A stretch of 64,000 bases of DNA. Source: Thiopseudomonas sp. Its GTDB lineage: Bacteria > Pseudomonadota > Gammaproteobacteria > Pseudomonadales > Pseudomonadaceae. Both the position numbers and the translations under genes were made by a program. Positions 9,278 through 18,290 of the stretch are shown here, piece after piece (the first letter of the stretch is position 1; each line of letters starts with the position of its first letter). Below the pieces are notes generated by a model, which saw only the letters and a program-made list of their open reading frames with translations, did no database searches and was not told where the DNA came from. Location of the stretch: assembly GCA_023228985.1 (NCBI GenBank), contig JALOAC010000007.1:25740-89739 (forward strand). Direction: 5' to 3'.

Positions 9278-10273
9278 ATGCAAGGCTCATTAATGTTGGA
9301 TTTGCAGGGCACTTGGTTAACTGCCCACGAGCGCGCTATTTTGCGTCAGCCGCAAGTGTGTGGTGTGATTCTTTTTGCGCGTAACGTTGAGCATCCGGAT
9401 CAGGTCGCAGAACTGTGTCGCAGCATTAAAGCGGTACGTAATGATTTGTTAATTTCTGTTGACCAAGAGGGCGGCCGAGTGAGGCGTTTGCGCCGTGGCT
9501 TTAGCGCTTTGCCTTCTATGCAAGCTATCGCTCAGAGCAGTGATCCGCAAAAAAATGCTCAGCTTTGTGGTTGGTTAATGGCTGCAGAAGTTTTGGCTGT
9601 TGGTATTGATTTTAGTTTTGCTCCCGTACTGGATCTGGACTACGGCCATAATACCGTTATCGGCAACCGCTCTTTTGGCGCGCAAGTGGCACAGGTGACG
9701 AGTCTAGCCCGCGCCTTTATGCAGGGCATGGGTCAAGCAGGCATGGCGAACGTGGGCAAGCATTTCCCAGGCCATGGTTGGGTTGAGGCGGACTCTCACT
9801 TTGCCGTACCGGTGGATAGACGCAGTTTGAACGCTATAGAACAAACAGATCTGAAGGTATTTGCCGAGTTGGCGAATGAAATGACAGCCGTTATGCCAGC
9901 GCATGTCATTTACTCTGAAGTGGATGAGTTGCCAGCAGGCTTTTCCAGTTTTTGGCTACAGCAAGTATTGCGTGAACAGCTGGGTTTTACTGGTTTAATT
10001 TTTAGTGATGATCTCTGCATGGCGGGTGCTCATGTGGTGGGTGATATGGCTGCGCGTACTTTGGCAGCTATCAGTGCAGGCTGTGATGTTGCGCTGGTGT
10101 GTAATGATCCCGCTGCTGCCGAGCAAGCCTTGGTGACGATGCAAACGGAGAAAATCCAACCCTGTGCACACACCTCTATAATGCTTGGTAAAAACAGATT
10201 ACAAAAAGAGTTTCAGTCTCAGCCAGAATTTCAATTAGCGCGCCGAGCGATAAGCTTATTGGCCGCGCAGTAG
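9278..10273 (+). CDS. nagZ: Beta-N-acetylhexosaminidase NagZ (GH3)
   Basis: NagZ is the cytoplasmic peptidoglycan-recycling glycosidase that removes GlcNAc from GlcNAc-1,6-anhydroMurNAc peptides; its products influence AmpC induction. The signature KHFPGHG (161-167) with the acid/base dyad D172-S-H174 and the nucleophile D244 in FSDDLCMAG are visible. A strong AAGGAAG precedes the ATG. Length (331) is typical. It is followed nine bases later by mtnP, as in P. aeruginosa. Confidence 0.97.
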   Translation: MQGSLMLDLQGTWLTAHERAILRQPQVCGVILFARNVEHPDQVAELCRSIKAVRNDLLISVDQEGGRVRRLRRGFSALPSMQAIAQSSDPQKNAQLCGWLMAAEVLAVGIDFSFAPVLDLDYGHNTVIGNRSFGAQVAQVTSLARAFMQGMGQAGMANVGKHFPGHGWVEADSHFAVPVDRRSLNAIEQTDLKVFAELANEMTAVMPAHVIYSEVDELPAGFSSFWLQQVLREQLGFTGLIFSDDLCMAGAHVVGDMAARTLAAISAGCDVALVCNDPAAAEQALVTMQTEKIQPCAHTSIMLGKNRLQKEFQSQPEFQLARRAISLLAAQ

Positions 10274-10281
10274 GGGATTTT

Positions 10282-11019
10282 ATGTCTAAATTTGCAATTA
10301 TTGGTGGTACCGGATTAACCCAGCTTGAGAGTTTAACCATTCGCAATGCGGAAATGCTTGACACGCCTTATGGCGCTACGTCTTCGGCAGTTTTGCATGG
10401 TATGTATGCCGGACGTGAGGTGTTGTTTTTAGCCCGTCATGGTCACCCGCATCGCATTGCTCCGCACCAGGTCAACTACCGCGCCAACCTCTGGGCTTTA
10501 CGCCATGCTGGAGCGGATAAGGTTATTTCAGTCAACGCCGTCGGCTCTATTGCCAGCGATTTAGAAACAGGACATTTTTGCGTTCCCGATCAAATCATTG
10601 ATTACACTTGGGGGCGTGAACACACGCTATTTGAAGGTGATTTGCAGCATGTTACCCACGTGGATTTTAGCTATCCATACGATGCCAACCTGCGTAAGCG
10701 GTTAAGTGCGGCGATAGCCGTGCATGGGTATTCCTGTAAGTACCATGGGGTGTATGGCTGTACTCAAGGGCCGCGTCTGGAAACCGTAGCGGAAATTAAG
10801 CGCATGGAACGTGATGGCTGCGATATTGTAGGTATGACCGGCATGCCCGAAGCGGCTTTAGCGCGTGAGCTTGGTCTTAGCTATGCCAGCCTCGCTTTGG
10901 TGGTTAATCCTGCCGCGGGTAAGTCAGATGGAGTGATTACCATGGCGCAAATCGATGCGGCGATTAAAACAGGAATGGATAAGGTGAAATCCATCTTGGC
11001 GCGCGTGTTGACGGCCTAG
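10282..11019 (+). CDS. mtnP: S-methyl-5'-thioinosine phosphorylase (MTAP/PNP family)
   Basis: This enzyme phosphorolyses 5'-methylthioinosine to hypoxanthine and methylthioribose-1-phosphate, the Pseudomonas route for salvaging the methylthioadenosine formed in polyamine synthesis. Family motifs include the phosphate loop IIGGTG (7-12), ARHG near residue 52, HQVNYRANLWAL and the MTGMPEAALARELG substrate segment. Context downstream of nagZ matches P. aeruginosa PA3004, so methylthioinosine rather than methylthioadenosine is the likelier substrate. Spermidine synthase, encoded at 12.9 kb, produces the precursor. Confidence 0.9.
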   Translation: MSKFAIIGGTGLTQLESLTIRNAEMLDTPYGATSSAVLHGMYAGREVLFLARHGHPHRIAPHQVNYRANLWALRHAGADKVISVNAVGSIASDLETGHFCVPDQIIDYTWGREHTLFEGDLQHVTHVDFSYPYDANLRKRLSAAIAVHGYSCKYHGVYGCTQGPRLETVAEIKRMERDGCDIVGMTGMPEAALARELGLSYASLALVVNPAAGKSDGVITMAQIDAAIKTGMDKVKSILARVLTA

Positions 11020-11029
11020 GCTGTTTTGT

Positions 11030-11791
11030 TCAGTTACTATGCAAGGGTTCAGCTGCTTGAACCCCTGCAATAGTAATAAAACCATGGGCAAATCGTGCCC
11101 ATTGGCCGTTGATAACGCTTTGATTAGGCCAATGCCTAGAGAGCTCTTTTAATAGACGAATCTTAAAGGTTCCGTCATCGTTGAGGCTGATGACTTCTGC
11201 ATCCAAAAAACCAAAGTAACGCTGGGTGAGAGGGTTAAGCGTTTTAAACAGGCTTTCCTTAGCGGAAAAAATACAGGTTAAAAATTCCGCAAACGACCAG
11301 AGGTTGACGGATTCAAACAAGTCTAACTCCGATTGTCTAAGCACCGCTTTGTGTAGGCGCTCAGCGCGAGTGTTTGCTATGCAGCGCTCAATATCCATAC
11401 CTAATGCCAACCAATCCTGCTGCCGCGATACCACTGCAGCGGCCCAGCCGTGACTATGGCTGATTGAACCACATAAACCTTGTGGCCAGTCAGGCTGTCC
11501 TGTATCTGGATGGCGTGCAGGAACAACAGGGCTGGCAATAATTTGGTTCAGTGCGTGTTGCGCACAGTAACGCCCCGCAACAAACTCAGCTTGGCGTTTA
11601 TTGGTGGCCTTAAGTGGGGGCAGGGCCAGTTTTTCAAAATCTGTACTGCTAACCCACTCGGCATTAAAATTAGACGCGGCAAACGCGCAACCTGACCATG
11701 GATTGTTAAAGGGCCAGTCCTGATTAATCTGCGTAATAAAGGGAGTTTTGTTTGTTTGCTGAGGTGCTTTTGCGTTAATGGCTTTATCCAA
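11030..11791 (-). CDS. 4'-phosphopantetheinyl transferase (EntD/Sfp superfamily)
   Basis: It transfers phosphopantetheine from CoA to carrier-protein serines. The superfamily motifs are present: GSISHSHGWAAAVVS, the magnesium-binding GMDIE and FSAKESLFK. The 253-residue length and the N-terminal SSTDFEKLALPPLKATNKRQAEF arrangement match the EntD type. No siderophore, PKS or NRPS gene is in the window, so the carrier protein is unknown and could be AcpP or a fatty-acid-like ACP. It is convergent with mtnP and divergent from cysB, with an 87-base gap to cysB. Confidence 0.85.
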   Translation of the reverse strand: MDKAINAKAPQQTNKTPFITQINQDWPFNNPWSGCAFAASNFNAEWVSSTDFEKLALPPLKATNKRQAEFVAGRYCAQHALNQIIASPVVPARHPDTGQPDWPQGLCGSISHSHGWAAAVVSRQQDWLALGMDIERCIANTRAERLHKAVLRQSELDLFESVNLWSFAEFLTCIFSAKESLFKTLNPLTQRYFGFLDAEVISLNDDGTFKIRLLKELSRHWPNQSVINGQWARFAHGFITIAGVQAAEPLHSN

Positions 11792-11878
11792 TGAAATGAA
11801 TTGTGTTATAAATGCAGTGTTTTTTAGTGTATTTTATTATAAGGCATTAAAGTCATTTTCGGCAACGTAGAGGTCAAG

Positions 11879-12853
11879 GTGAAATTACAGCAGCTTCGTT
11901 ATATCTGGGAAGTCTCCCGTAATGGGTTAAATGTATCAGCAACAGCACAGGTTTTATATACCTCTCAACCAGGCATCAGTAAACAGATTCGCTTGCTGGA
12001 AGATGAGCTAGGGGTAGAGATATTTGCCCGCTCCGGCAAGCACCTGTCCCATATCACCGCAGCGGGTCAGTGCATTATTGATACGGCTGGGGAGATATTG
12101 CGCCAATGCGAAAGCATTAAGCAGATTGCACAAGAGTTCTCTAACGAGCGTGCCGGTGAACTGACGGTAGCTACGACGCACACACAGGCGCGCTATGCGC
12201 TGCCTAAGGTTATAGGTCAGTTTATCCAAGAGTTTCCTGATGTGTCTTTGCATATGAATCAGGGTACACCGGCGCAAATTGCCGAAATGGCTGCTGATGG
12301 CTCAGTGGACTTTGCTATTGCCACCGAGGGGCTAGAAGACTTCCCCGAGCTGATTACCATGCCGTGCTATAGCTGGAACCGTTGCGTCGTTGTGCCTAAA
12401 GAACACCCGTTGGCACAAGAGAAAAAAATCAGTCTAACCACCTTGGCACAGCATCCCATTGTGACCTATGTCTTTGGTTTTACCGGTCGTTCTAAACTGG
12501 ATGAGGCGTTTAAGGAACAAGGTCTGGAACCCAAAGTAGTGTTTACGGCGGCTGACTCTGACGTGATTAAAACCTATGTGCGACTGGGCTTAGGCGTGGG
12601 CATCGTAGCGCGTATGGCGGTGGATGAGGTTGAAGATAGCGACTTGGTGGTTTTGGATGCCAGTGAGTTGTTTGAGCCGAGTGTGACTAAAATTGCTTTC
12701 AGGCGCGGTACTTTTTTACGTGGCTATATGGCCTCGTTTATTGAGCGTTTTGCTCCGCATCTAACCCCAAAGGTGCAATCGCAAGTCATACAGTGCCGCA
12801 ATCAAGAAGAAATTAATGCTTTGTTTGCTGGAGTGAAATTGCCCAGCTATTAG
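11879..12853 (+). CDS. cysB: CysB, LysR-type regulator of sulfur assimilation
   Basis: CysB activates cysteine biosynthesis genes when N-acetylserine or O-acetylserine accumulates. The N-terminal MKLQQLRYIWEVSRNGLNVSATA and TSQPGISKQIRLLEDELG winged-helix segment is highly characteristic, and the effector domain is full length (324 residues). The start is a GTG preceded by AGAGGT. It shares an 87-base divergent region with the phosphopantetheinyl transferase gene, where a CysB autoregulatory site would be expected; I could not identify one with certainty. Confidence 0.96.
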   Translation: MKLQQLRYIWEVSRNGLNVSATAQVLYTSQPGISKQIRLLEDELGVEIFARSGKHLSHITAAGQCIIDTAGEILRQCESIKQIAQEFSNERAGELTVATTHTQARYALPKVIGQFIQEFPDVSLHMNQGTPAQIAEMAADGSVDFAIATEGLEDFPELITMPCYSWNRCVVVPKEHPLAQEKKISLTTLAQHPIVTYVFGFTGRSKLDEAFKEQGLEPKVVFTAADSDVIKTYVRLGLGVGIVARMAVDEVEDSDLVVLDASELFEPSVTKIAFRRGTFLRGYMASFIERFAPHLTPKVQSQVIQCRNQEEINALFAGVKLPSY

Positions 12854-12858
12854 TAACA

Positions 12859-12887
12859 TTGAGCTGGCTAGGGTTGCTTGCTACTAT
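12859..12887 (+). promoter_or_regulatory. Sigma-70 promoter of speE
   Basis: TTGAGC (12859-12864) and TACTAT (12882-12887) are separated by 17 bases and lie about 58 bases before the speE start. The -35 begins just after the cysB stop, so speE probably has its own transcript. Confidence 0.55.
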
Positions 12888-12944
12888 GCGCGCCTTATTA
12901 TGGCTGCTGGGCTAGCTATTATTAGTTTAAGGAGAGGTCGGGTA

Positions 12945-13805
12945 ATGGCTGAGTATCGCGAAACACTACACAAGAATTATGGTCAGTACTTTGCAGTGGA
13001 TAAAATGCTGCATGAAGTGCGCACCGAACACCAACATTTAGTTATTTTTGAAAATGCCTTAATGGGGCGAGTGATGGCGCTTGATGGTGCTATCCAGACC
13101 ACTGAGGCGGATGAGTTTTTTTACCATGAAATGCTCACCCATACACCTATTTTGGCGCATGGCGCTGCCCGTCGTGTGCTGATTATCGGCGGCGGTGATG
13201 GCGGTATGTTGCGCGAAGTGTGTCGTCACGCCAGCGTTGAGCATGTGACCATGGTCGAGATCGATCAAGCGGTGGTGGATATGTGTAAAGAGTATCTGCC
13301 CAAGCACTCCAACGGTGCGTTTGATGATCCGCGTGTCAATCTAGTGATTGATGACGGTATGAGTTTCGTGGCTAATTGCACTGATACGTTTGATGTGATT
13401 ATTAGTGACTGTCCAGACCCAACAGGCCCTGCAGAAGTGCTGTTCTCGGAAGGATTTTACGAAGCGTGCCATCGTTGTCTAACCGCAGACGGGATTTTGG
13501 TGGCCCAAAACGGTACGCCTTTCTTGCAGTTGGATGAGGTGAAAACCACGGCTAAGCATATTTCAGCTTTGTTTGCCGACTGGCATTTTTACCATGCGGC
13601 GGTACCGACTTACATTGGTGGGGCGATGACCTTTGCGTGGGCGGCTAAGAATCCGGCGACACGTCAGCAACCCTTAGCGGTGTTGCGTCAGCGCTATGCT
13701 GAGAGTGGCGTGACCACGCGCTATTACAACGCGGATATTCATCAGGCAGCGTTTGCGCTACCGCAATATGTTTTGCAAGCGATTGGTAAACACAATAACG
13801 ATTAA
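12945..13805 (+). CDS. speE: Spermidine synthase
   Basis: SpeE transfers the aminopropyl group of decarboxylated S-adenosylmethionine to putrescine. The signature IIGGGDGGMLREV, the acidic MVEIDQAVVD and the DVIISDCPDPTGPAE catalytic loop are present. I place the start at ATG 12945, because AAGGAGAGG sits eight bases upstream; the frame extends 15 codons further 5' but without support. The 286-residue length is normal. The by-product methylthioadenosine feeds the mtnP salvage step encoded nearby. Confidence 0.96.
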   Translation: MAEYRETLHKNYGQYFAVDKMLHEVRTEHQHLVIFENALMGRVMALDGAIQTTEADEFFYHEMLTHTPILAHGAARRVLIIGGGDGGMLREVCRHASVEHVTMVEIDQAVVDMCKEYLPKHSNGAFDDPRVNLVIDDGMSFVANCTDTFDVIISDCPDPTGPAEVLFSEGFYEACHRCLTADGILVAQNGTPFLQLDEVKTTAKHISALFADWHFYHAAVPTYIGGAMTFAWAAKNPATRQQPLAVLRQRYAESGVTTRYYNADIHQAAFALPQYVLQAIGKHNND

Positions 13806-13808
13806 AAA

Positions 13809-13839
13809 AGAGCCTAGCAGCTGTTGCTGACTAGGCTCT
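13809..13839 (+). other. Inverted repeat after speE
   Basis: The arms GAGCCTAG and CTAGGCTC flank a 15-base loop directly after the speE stop. No T-run follows, so it is more likely an mRNA 3'-end stabiliser, or a first hairpin ahead of the terminator at 13850, than a terminator by itself. Confidence 0.5.
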
Positions 13840-13849
13840 GGTGTTGCAT

Positions 13850-13886
13850 TAAAAAGCTCTTAAACTAAGTTTAGGAGCTTTTTTGT
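13850..13886. terminator. Bidirectional terminator between speE and the SCP2-like gene
   Basis: The arms AAAAAGCTC and GAGCTTTTTT, extended inside by TAAACT and AGTTTA, form a strong hairpin with T-runs on both strands. It can end the rightward speE transcript and the leftward SCP2-like transcript. Confidence 0.85.
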
Positions 13887-13888
13887 TT

Positions 13889-14200
13889 TTAAACGGGGAA
13901 CAACTCGCCAAGCTTCATAGCGAGCATCATATCGCCTTCCGCTGCGAGTCTGCCGCCCATAAAGGCTTGCATACCATCGGTTTCACCGCTGGCAATTTCT
14001 TTAAAGGTATCGCTGTCCATAATAAGCGTGACGTTTGCATCGGCTGCATCACCCGCCTGTACATTACAGGTTCCGTCTTTTACGATGAGGTGGTAGTTTT
14101 CGCCATCGGTGATATTGAACTGGAAAGTAAGGTCAAGGCCAGCAGCAGCGGCAGAATCAAAGTTTGCGATGTATTTTTCAATAATCTCAGCAGCAGACAT
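13889..14200 (-). CDS. SCP2-like sterol/lipid-binding domain protein
   Basis: The 103-residue product is a single SCP2 fold that binds hydrophobic ligands such as acyl chains. Typical segments are LTFQFNITDGENYHLIVKDG, DANVTLIMDSDTFKEI and the C-terminal FMGGRLAAEGDMMLAMKLGELF. There is no signal peptide, so it is cytoplasmic. Short free-standing SCP2 proteins are common in Pseudomonas and of uncertain role; ligand transfer in lipid metabolism is an inference. It ends against the bidirectional terminator it shares with speE. Confidence 0.88.
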   Translation of the reverse strand: MSAAEIIEKYIANFDSAAAAGLDLTFQFNITDGENYHLIVKDGTCNVQAGDAADANVTLIMDSDTFKEIASGETDGMQAFMGGRLAAEGDMMLAMKLGELFPV

Positions 14201-14390
14201 GGTTTTTATCCTTATTAGATAATTGATAGAAGGGTAGCGGTGGTCGCTGTTTACAGCTAAAGAGTAGGGTTAAGCGGCTGCGCTGTCAAATAGTTTCATA
14301 CGCATGTTTGAAATCATTATGGGTTTGTCTGTTTGCTGTATAATTGACCGATCGTTTTTACACTAATTATTCGAGTTTTATGGAGGCTCT

Positions 14391-15413
14391 GTGGACTTTA
14401 TTCTGGACTATGCAGGTTTTTTATTGCGTGCAGTTACCGTAATTATTGTGGTGGTGGTTATCTTAGCTTTCGCGGCCAGCGCAAAAGGCCGCGGCAGAAG
14501 CAAAGAAGGCAGTTTGCATGTGAAGTCGCTCAACGAGTTTTATGGCGATCTTAAACAGCAGCTTCAGGCTGAGTTGCTGGATAAGAAACAGCTTAAAGCC
14601 GTGAATAAACAAGAGGCTGATAAGGCGAAACACGCGAAGAAACAAAAAACTGAACAGTCGCGTGTCTTTGTGCTGGATTTTGCTGGTGATATAAAAGCTT
14701 CAGCGGCGGATAGTTTACGCCACGAAGTGACGGCGCTGCTCTCCATGGCTAAGAAAGACGACGAGGTGGTGCTCAGGCTGGAAAGTACCGGGGGCATGGT
14801 GCATAGCTATGGCTTTGCTGCATCACAGTTGGCGCGGATTCGTCAAGCTGGCATTCCGTTAACTATTTGTGTGGATAAAGTGGCGGCCAGTGGCGGTTAT
14901 ATGATGGCGTGCTTGGGGGATAAAATCCTCAGCGCACCCTTTGCGATTTTGGGATCGGTGGGTGTGGTAGCGCAGTTACCCAATATTCATCGACTACTGA
15001 AAAAGCATGATATCGATGTGGAAATTCTGACAGCGGGTGAATACAAGCGCACATTAACAGTGCTGGGTGAAAACACCGAGCAAGGGCGTAAAAAGTTTCT
15101 AGAGGATTTACAAACCACTCATGATTTATTCAAAGAGTTTGTGGTTGGTTACCGCCCACAGTTGGATATCAATAAAGTTGCTACAGGTGAGATTTGGCTA
15201 GGAACCGATGCGCTAAAACTTGAGTTGGTGGATCAATTACAAACCAGTGATGAGTATCTGTCTAAGCGGGCGCAAGAAAGTAAAGTCTACGCGCTGGAAT
15301 ACGCATTTCGCAAAAGCATGCAAGAACGTATCGGTTTAGCCGCATTGTTGACTACAGACTCGTTTCTACTACGTTGGTGGGAAAGACTGTTACAGCAAAG
15401 GTTTTGGCGTTAG
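14391..15413 (+). CDS. sohB: SohB, inner-membrane protease of peptidase family S49
   Basis: SohB is a signal-peptide-peptidase-like serine protease. One N-terminal membrane helix (about residues 10-30) is followed by a charged Lys-rich linker. The S49 domain has the nucleophile in KVAASGGYMMA and the base lysine in GEYKRTLTVLGE. The start is a GTG with GGAGG seven bases upstream. A TATAAT at 14339-14344 is a plausible -10, with a poor -35. Length (340) agrees with the family. Confidence 0.92.
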   Translation: MDFILDYAGFLLRAVTVIIVVVVILAFAASAKGRGRSKEGSLHVKSLNEFYGDLKQQLQAELLDKKQLKAVNKQEADKAKHAKKQKTEQSRVFVLDFAGDIKASAADSLRHEVTALLSMAKKDDEVVLRLESTGGMVHSYGFAASQLARIRQAGIPLTICVDKVAASGGYMMACLGDKILSAPFAILGSVGVVAQLPNIHRLLKKHDIDVEILTAGEYKRTLTVLGENTEQGRKKFLEDLQTTHDLFKEFVVGYRPQLDINKVATGEIWLGTDALKLELVDQLQTSDEYLSKRAQESKVYALEYAFRKSMQERIGLAALLTTDSFLLRWWERLLQQRFWR

Positions 15414-15502
15414 TCTAGAGGTTCTTTGTATAAGTCTGATGTATATAAGTCGCGTCAATCAGCAGTACCTGCTTAGCGTAAATTCATGTGGTGGAGTAAA
15501 AA

Positions 15503-16489
15503 ATGAGCAATTATCTAGCGTTATGGGTCACAGAAGAGCCTGAGTTTCAGCAGCAAGTTATCGAGCGAGCTAAGGAAGACTTGCCACAGGGTGATGTGCT
15601 TATTCGAGTCAAATACTCCTCACTGAACTATAAAGATGCACTATCGGCGATGGGCAATAAAGGGGTAACAAGGACGTATCCACATACGCCCGGTATTGAT
15701 GCGGCTGGGGTGGTGGAAAGCTCTACCGAGCCCGAGTTTGCAGTGGGTGATGAAGTTATAGTCACTGGTTATGATTTGGGTATGAATACCTTCGGTGGCT
15801 TGGCGCAATATATTCGCGTGCCTGCTGATTGGGTGATTAAGCGGCCGCAGGGCTTGTCTTTACGTGAGTCGATGATTCTAGGTACGGCTGGCTTGACCGC
15901 TGCCTTGTGTGTTGAAAAGCTGGTGCGAGCTGGTTTGCGACCAAGTGATGGTGACGTGCTGGTGACCGGCGCCACAGGAGGTGTAGGCTCGATCGCGATT
16001 AAGTTGCTAAGCCAGTTGGGTTACTCCGTGGTCGCAGCAACAGGCAAGGTAGAGCAGCAGACGGATTTTTTAAAGCAGCTAGGCGCTAGTCAGGTGATTG
16101 ACCGTGCTGAGTTGTTGGAGGGTGCAGACAAGCCGCTACTGCGTCCACGCTGGGCTGGTGCGGTAGATACTGTCGGCGGTGAGATGATGTTTAATGTGAT
16201 TAAAGCATTGAATTACGGCGCGAGTATGGCTTGTTGTGGCTTAACTGCAGGCGTTGATTTTAAAGGCAATGTCTTTCCGTTTATTTTGCGTGGTACGAAC
16301 TTGTTAGGCGTTGATTCAGTTGAGTTGCCTATCGTGATTAAGGCCTCGATGTGGGATAAGTTGTCATTGCAATGGAAAATGGATTTAGAGTCTCTAGTGC
16401 AAGAGATTAATCTTAGTGAAGTTGCCGAGGCGATAAAAACCATGTTGGCTGGTCAGCAACGCGGACGTATTTTAGTGCGCGTTGATTAA
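15503..16489 (+). CDS. acuI: Acrylyl-CoA reductase-like MDR oxidoreductase (YhdH/AcuI)
   Basis: This medium-chain zinc-free reductase family uses NADPH to reduce acrylyl-CoA to propionyl-CoA, detoxifying a reactive intermediate. The protein has the substrate-domain YSSLNYKDALSA and TPGIDAAGVV, and the nucleotide-binding TGATGGVGSIAIKLL around residue 155. The 328-residue length is typical of YhdH. GGTGGAG precedes the ATG. The symbol rests on family resemblance; the true substrate is not proven by sequence. Confidence 0.85.
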   Translation: MSNYLALWVTEEPEFQQQVIERAKEDLPQGDVLIRVKYSSLNYKDALSAMGNKGVTRTYPHTPGIDAAGVVESSTEPEFAVGDEVIVTGYDLGMNTFGGLAQYIRVPADWVIKRPQGLSLRESMILGTAGLTAALCVEKLVRAGLRPSDGDVLVTGATGGVGSIAIKLLSQLGYSVVAATGKVEQQTDFLKQLGASQVIDRAELLEGADKPLLRPRWAGAVDTVGGEMMFNVIKALNYGASMACCGLTAGVDFKGNVFPFILRGTNLLGVDSVELPIVIKASMWDKLSLQWKMDLESLVQEINLSEVAEAIKTMLAGQQRGRILVRVD

Positions 16490-16500
16490 ATTAGAGCAAT

Positions 16501-16528
16501 AAAAAAGGCTGCCGCGGCAGCCTTTTTT
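16501..16528. terminator. Bidirectional terminator between acuI and fabB
   Basis: AAAAAAGGCTGCC and GGCAGCCTTTTTT form a near-perfect hairpin with A/T runs on both sides. It serves the convergent acuI and fabAB transcripts. Confidence 0.92.
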
Positions 16529-16545
16529 GTGCAGTGCTAACTAAA

Positions 16546-17763
16546 TCAGTGGTTATAACGTTGTAACACCAGCGTGGCGTTAGTGCCACCAAAACCGAAG
16601 CTGTTACTCATAATGGTATTGAGCGTTACGTTTTCTTGGGTTTTGGTGATTATATTTAAACCCTTAGCCGCTTCATCCATGTCTTCGATATTGACCGAAC
16701 CGGCAATAAAATTATTTTCCATCATCAGCAACGAGTAAATGGCCTCTTGTACGCCAGTGGCGCCTAAAGAGTGACCAGACAAACTCTTGGTGGAGCTGAT
16801 TGCAGGGTTTTTATCGCCAAATACTTCGCGGATAGCGTTAAGTTCTGCTGTATCGCCCACTGGCGTAGAAGTGCCGTGCGTGTTGATGTAGTCAACCGGA
16901 GCGTCCACGTTGTTTAGGGCCTGTTGCATGCAGCGAACTGCGCCTTCACCGCTGGGTGCGACCATGTCGTAACCGTCGGATGTAGCGCCGTAGCCTACGA
17001 TCTCAGCATAAATTTTAGCGCCGCGCTTTAAGGCATGCTCAAGTTCTTCAACAACTATCATGCCGCCACCGCCAGCAATGACAAAACCATCACGTTTACT
17101 GCAGTAAGCACGGGAAGCTTTGTCTGGGGTGTCGTTGTATTGAGTGGAGAGCGCGCCCATCGCATCAAACAGGCAGCTTTGGCTCCAATGCTCTTCTTCA
17201 CCACCACCGGCAAAAACCACGTCTTGTTTGCCGAGCTGGATTTGCTCAACGGCTTGACCAATGCAGTGAGCACTGGTCGCGCAAGCTGAAGAAACAGAGT
17301 AGTTCACCCCTTTGATTTTGAAAGGAGTCGCCAAGCAGGCTGAAACGGTACTGCCCATGGTGCGGGTAACGCGGTAAGGGCCGATACGCTTAACGCCTTT
17401 TTCACGCAGGGTGTCGATGGCTTCCATTTGGTTCAAAGTAGAGGCACCGCCGGAACCCGCAATCAAACCCGTGCGCGGGTTAGATACCTGCTCTTCAGTT
17501 AGGCCGCTATCTTCAATCGCTTGCTGCATGGAAAGATAGGCAAAGGCAGCTGCGTCGCCCATAAAGCGAAGTACTTTGCGATCAATCAATTCGTTTAAAT
17601 CGATATCTACAGAGCCGGAAACTTGGCTGCGCAAGCCAGCCTCAGCATAGCTTGGGTTAAAACGAATACCAGAGCGACCAGTACGCAAGCTGTCTATAAC
17701 TGTGTTTTTATCTGTTCCTAAGCAAGAAACAATACCAATACCTGTGATTACTGCACGACGCAT
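16546..17763 (-). CDS. fabB: 3-oxoacyl-ACP synthase I (KAS I)
   Basis: FabB elongates acyl-ACP and is the condensing enzyme needed for unsaturated fatty acids. The catalytic triad is C161 (SSACATSAHC), H296 (NTHGTSTPVGD) and H331 (SGHSLGATG). I start at the ATG at 17763, giving MRRAVITGIG as in Pseudomonas FabB; the in-frame ATG three codons upstream directly abuts the Shine-Dalgarno AAGG. The 405-residue length is standard. It follows fabA by eleven bases in the classic fabA-fabB operon. Confidence 0.97.
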   Translation of the reverse strand: MRRAVITGIGIVSCLGTDKNTVIDSLRTGRSGIRFNPSYAEAGLRSQVSGSVDIDLNELIDRKVLRFMGDAAAFAYLSMQQAIEDSGLTEEQVSNPRTGLIAGSGGASTLNQMEAIDTLREKGVKRIGPYRVTRTMGSTVSACLATPFKIKGVNYSVSSACATSAHCIGQAVEQIQLGKQDVVFAGGGEEEHWSQSCLFDAMGALSTQYNDTPDKASRAYCSKRDGFVIAGGGGMIVVEELEHALKRGAKIYAEIVGYGATSDGYDMVAPSGEGAVRCMQQALNNVDAPVDYINTHGTSTPVGDTAELNAIREVFGDKNPAISSTKSLSGHSLGATGVQEAIYSLLMMENNFIAGSVNIEDMDEAAKGLNIITKTQENVTLNTIMSNSFGFGGTNATLVLQRYNH

Positions 17764-17774
17764 ACATTCCATCC

Positions 17775-18290
17775 TTAAAAAGAATCAGTGGAAGTAAATA
17801 GGCCGACTCTTAAGCCTTCGGCACTATAGATTTCACGACCATCAACACTCACGGTGCCGTCAGCAATTGCTAGGATTAGTGAGCGGTTAATGGTGCGCTT
17901 GATATGAATGTTGTAAGTGACCTTTTTAGCTGTGGGTAGTACTTGACCAAAAAATTTGACGTCCCCCGAGCCTAATGCGCGACCGCGGCCAGGGTTACCT
18001 TGCCAGCCTAAGTGAAAACCAACCAATTGCCACATGGCGTCTAGACCAAGACAGCCGGGCATTACTGGGTCACCTTCAAAGTGACAGCCGAAAAACCATA
18101 GGTCAGGATTAATATCTAACTCGGCGACAATTTCACCTTTACCGTACTTACCACCTGTTTCGCAGATGTGCGTAATGCGATCAATCATCAGCATATTGGG
18201 CGCTGGCAACTGCGCATTACCGGGTCCGAAGAGTTCTCCACGACTGCACTTTAGAAGCTCTTCGTAGGTAAAGGAATTTTGTTTGCTCAT
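17775..18290 (-). CDS. fabA: 3-hydroxydecanoyl-ACP dehydratase/isomerase
   Basis: FabA dehydrates 3-hydroxydecanoyl-ACP and isomerises the trans-2 to the cis-3 double bond, opening the unsaturated fatty-acid branch that FabB continues. The active-site residues H70 (FFGCHFEGDPVMPG) and D84 (GCLGLDAMWQL) are at canonical positions. The 171-residue length is exact for the family. An AAGGA precedes the ATG. Its control region is the long gap upstream (18291-18620). Confidence 0.98.
   Translation of the reverse strand: MSKQNSFTYEELLKCSRGELFGPGNAQLPAPNMLMIDRITHICETGGKYGKGEIVAELDINPDLWFFGCHFEGDPVMPGCLGLDAMWQLVGFHLGWQGNPGRGRALGSGDVKFFGQVLPTAKKVTYNIHIKRTINRSLILAIADGTVSVDGREIYSAEGLRVGLFTSTDSF

Noticed and set aside
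13883..14218. Rightward open frame opposite the SCP2-like gene
   Set aside because: The leftward frame encodes a clear SCP2 domain; the rightward one begins in the terminator and matches nothing.
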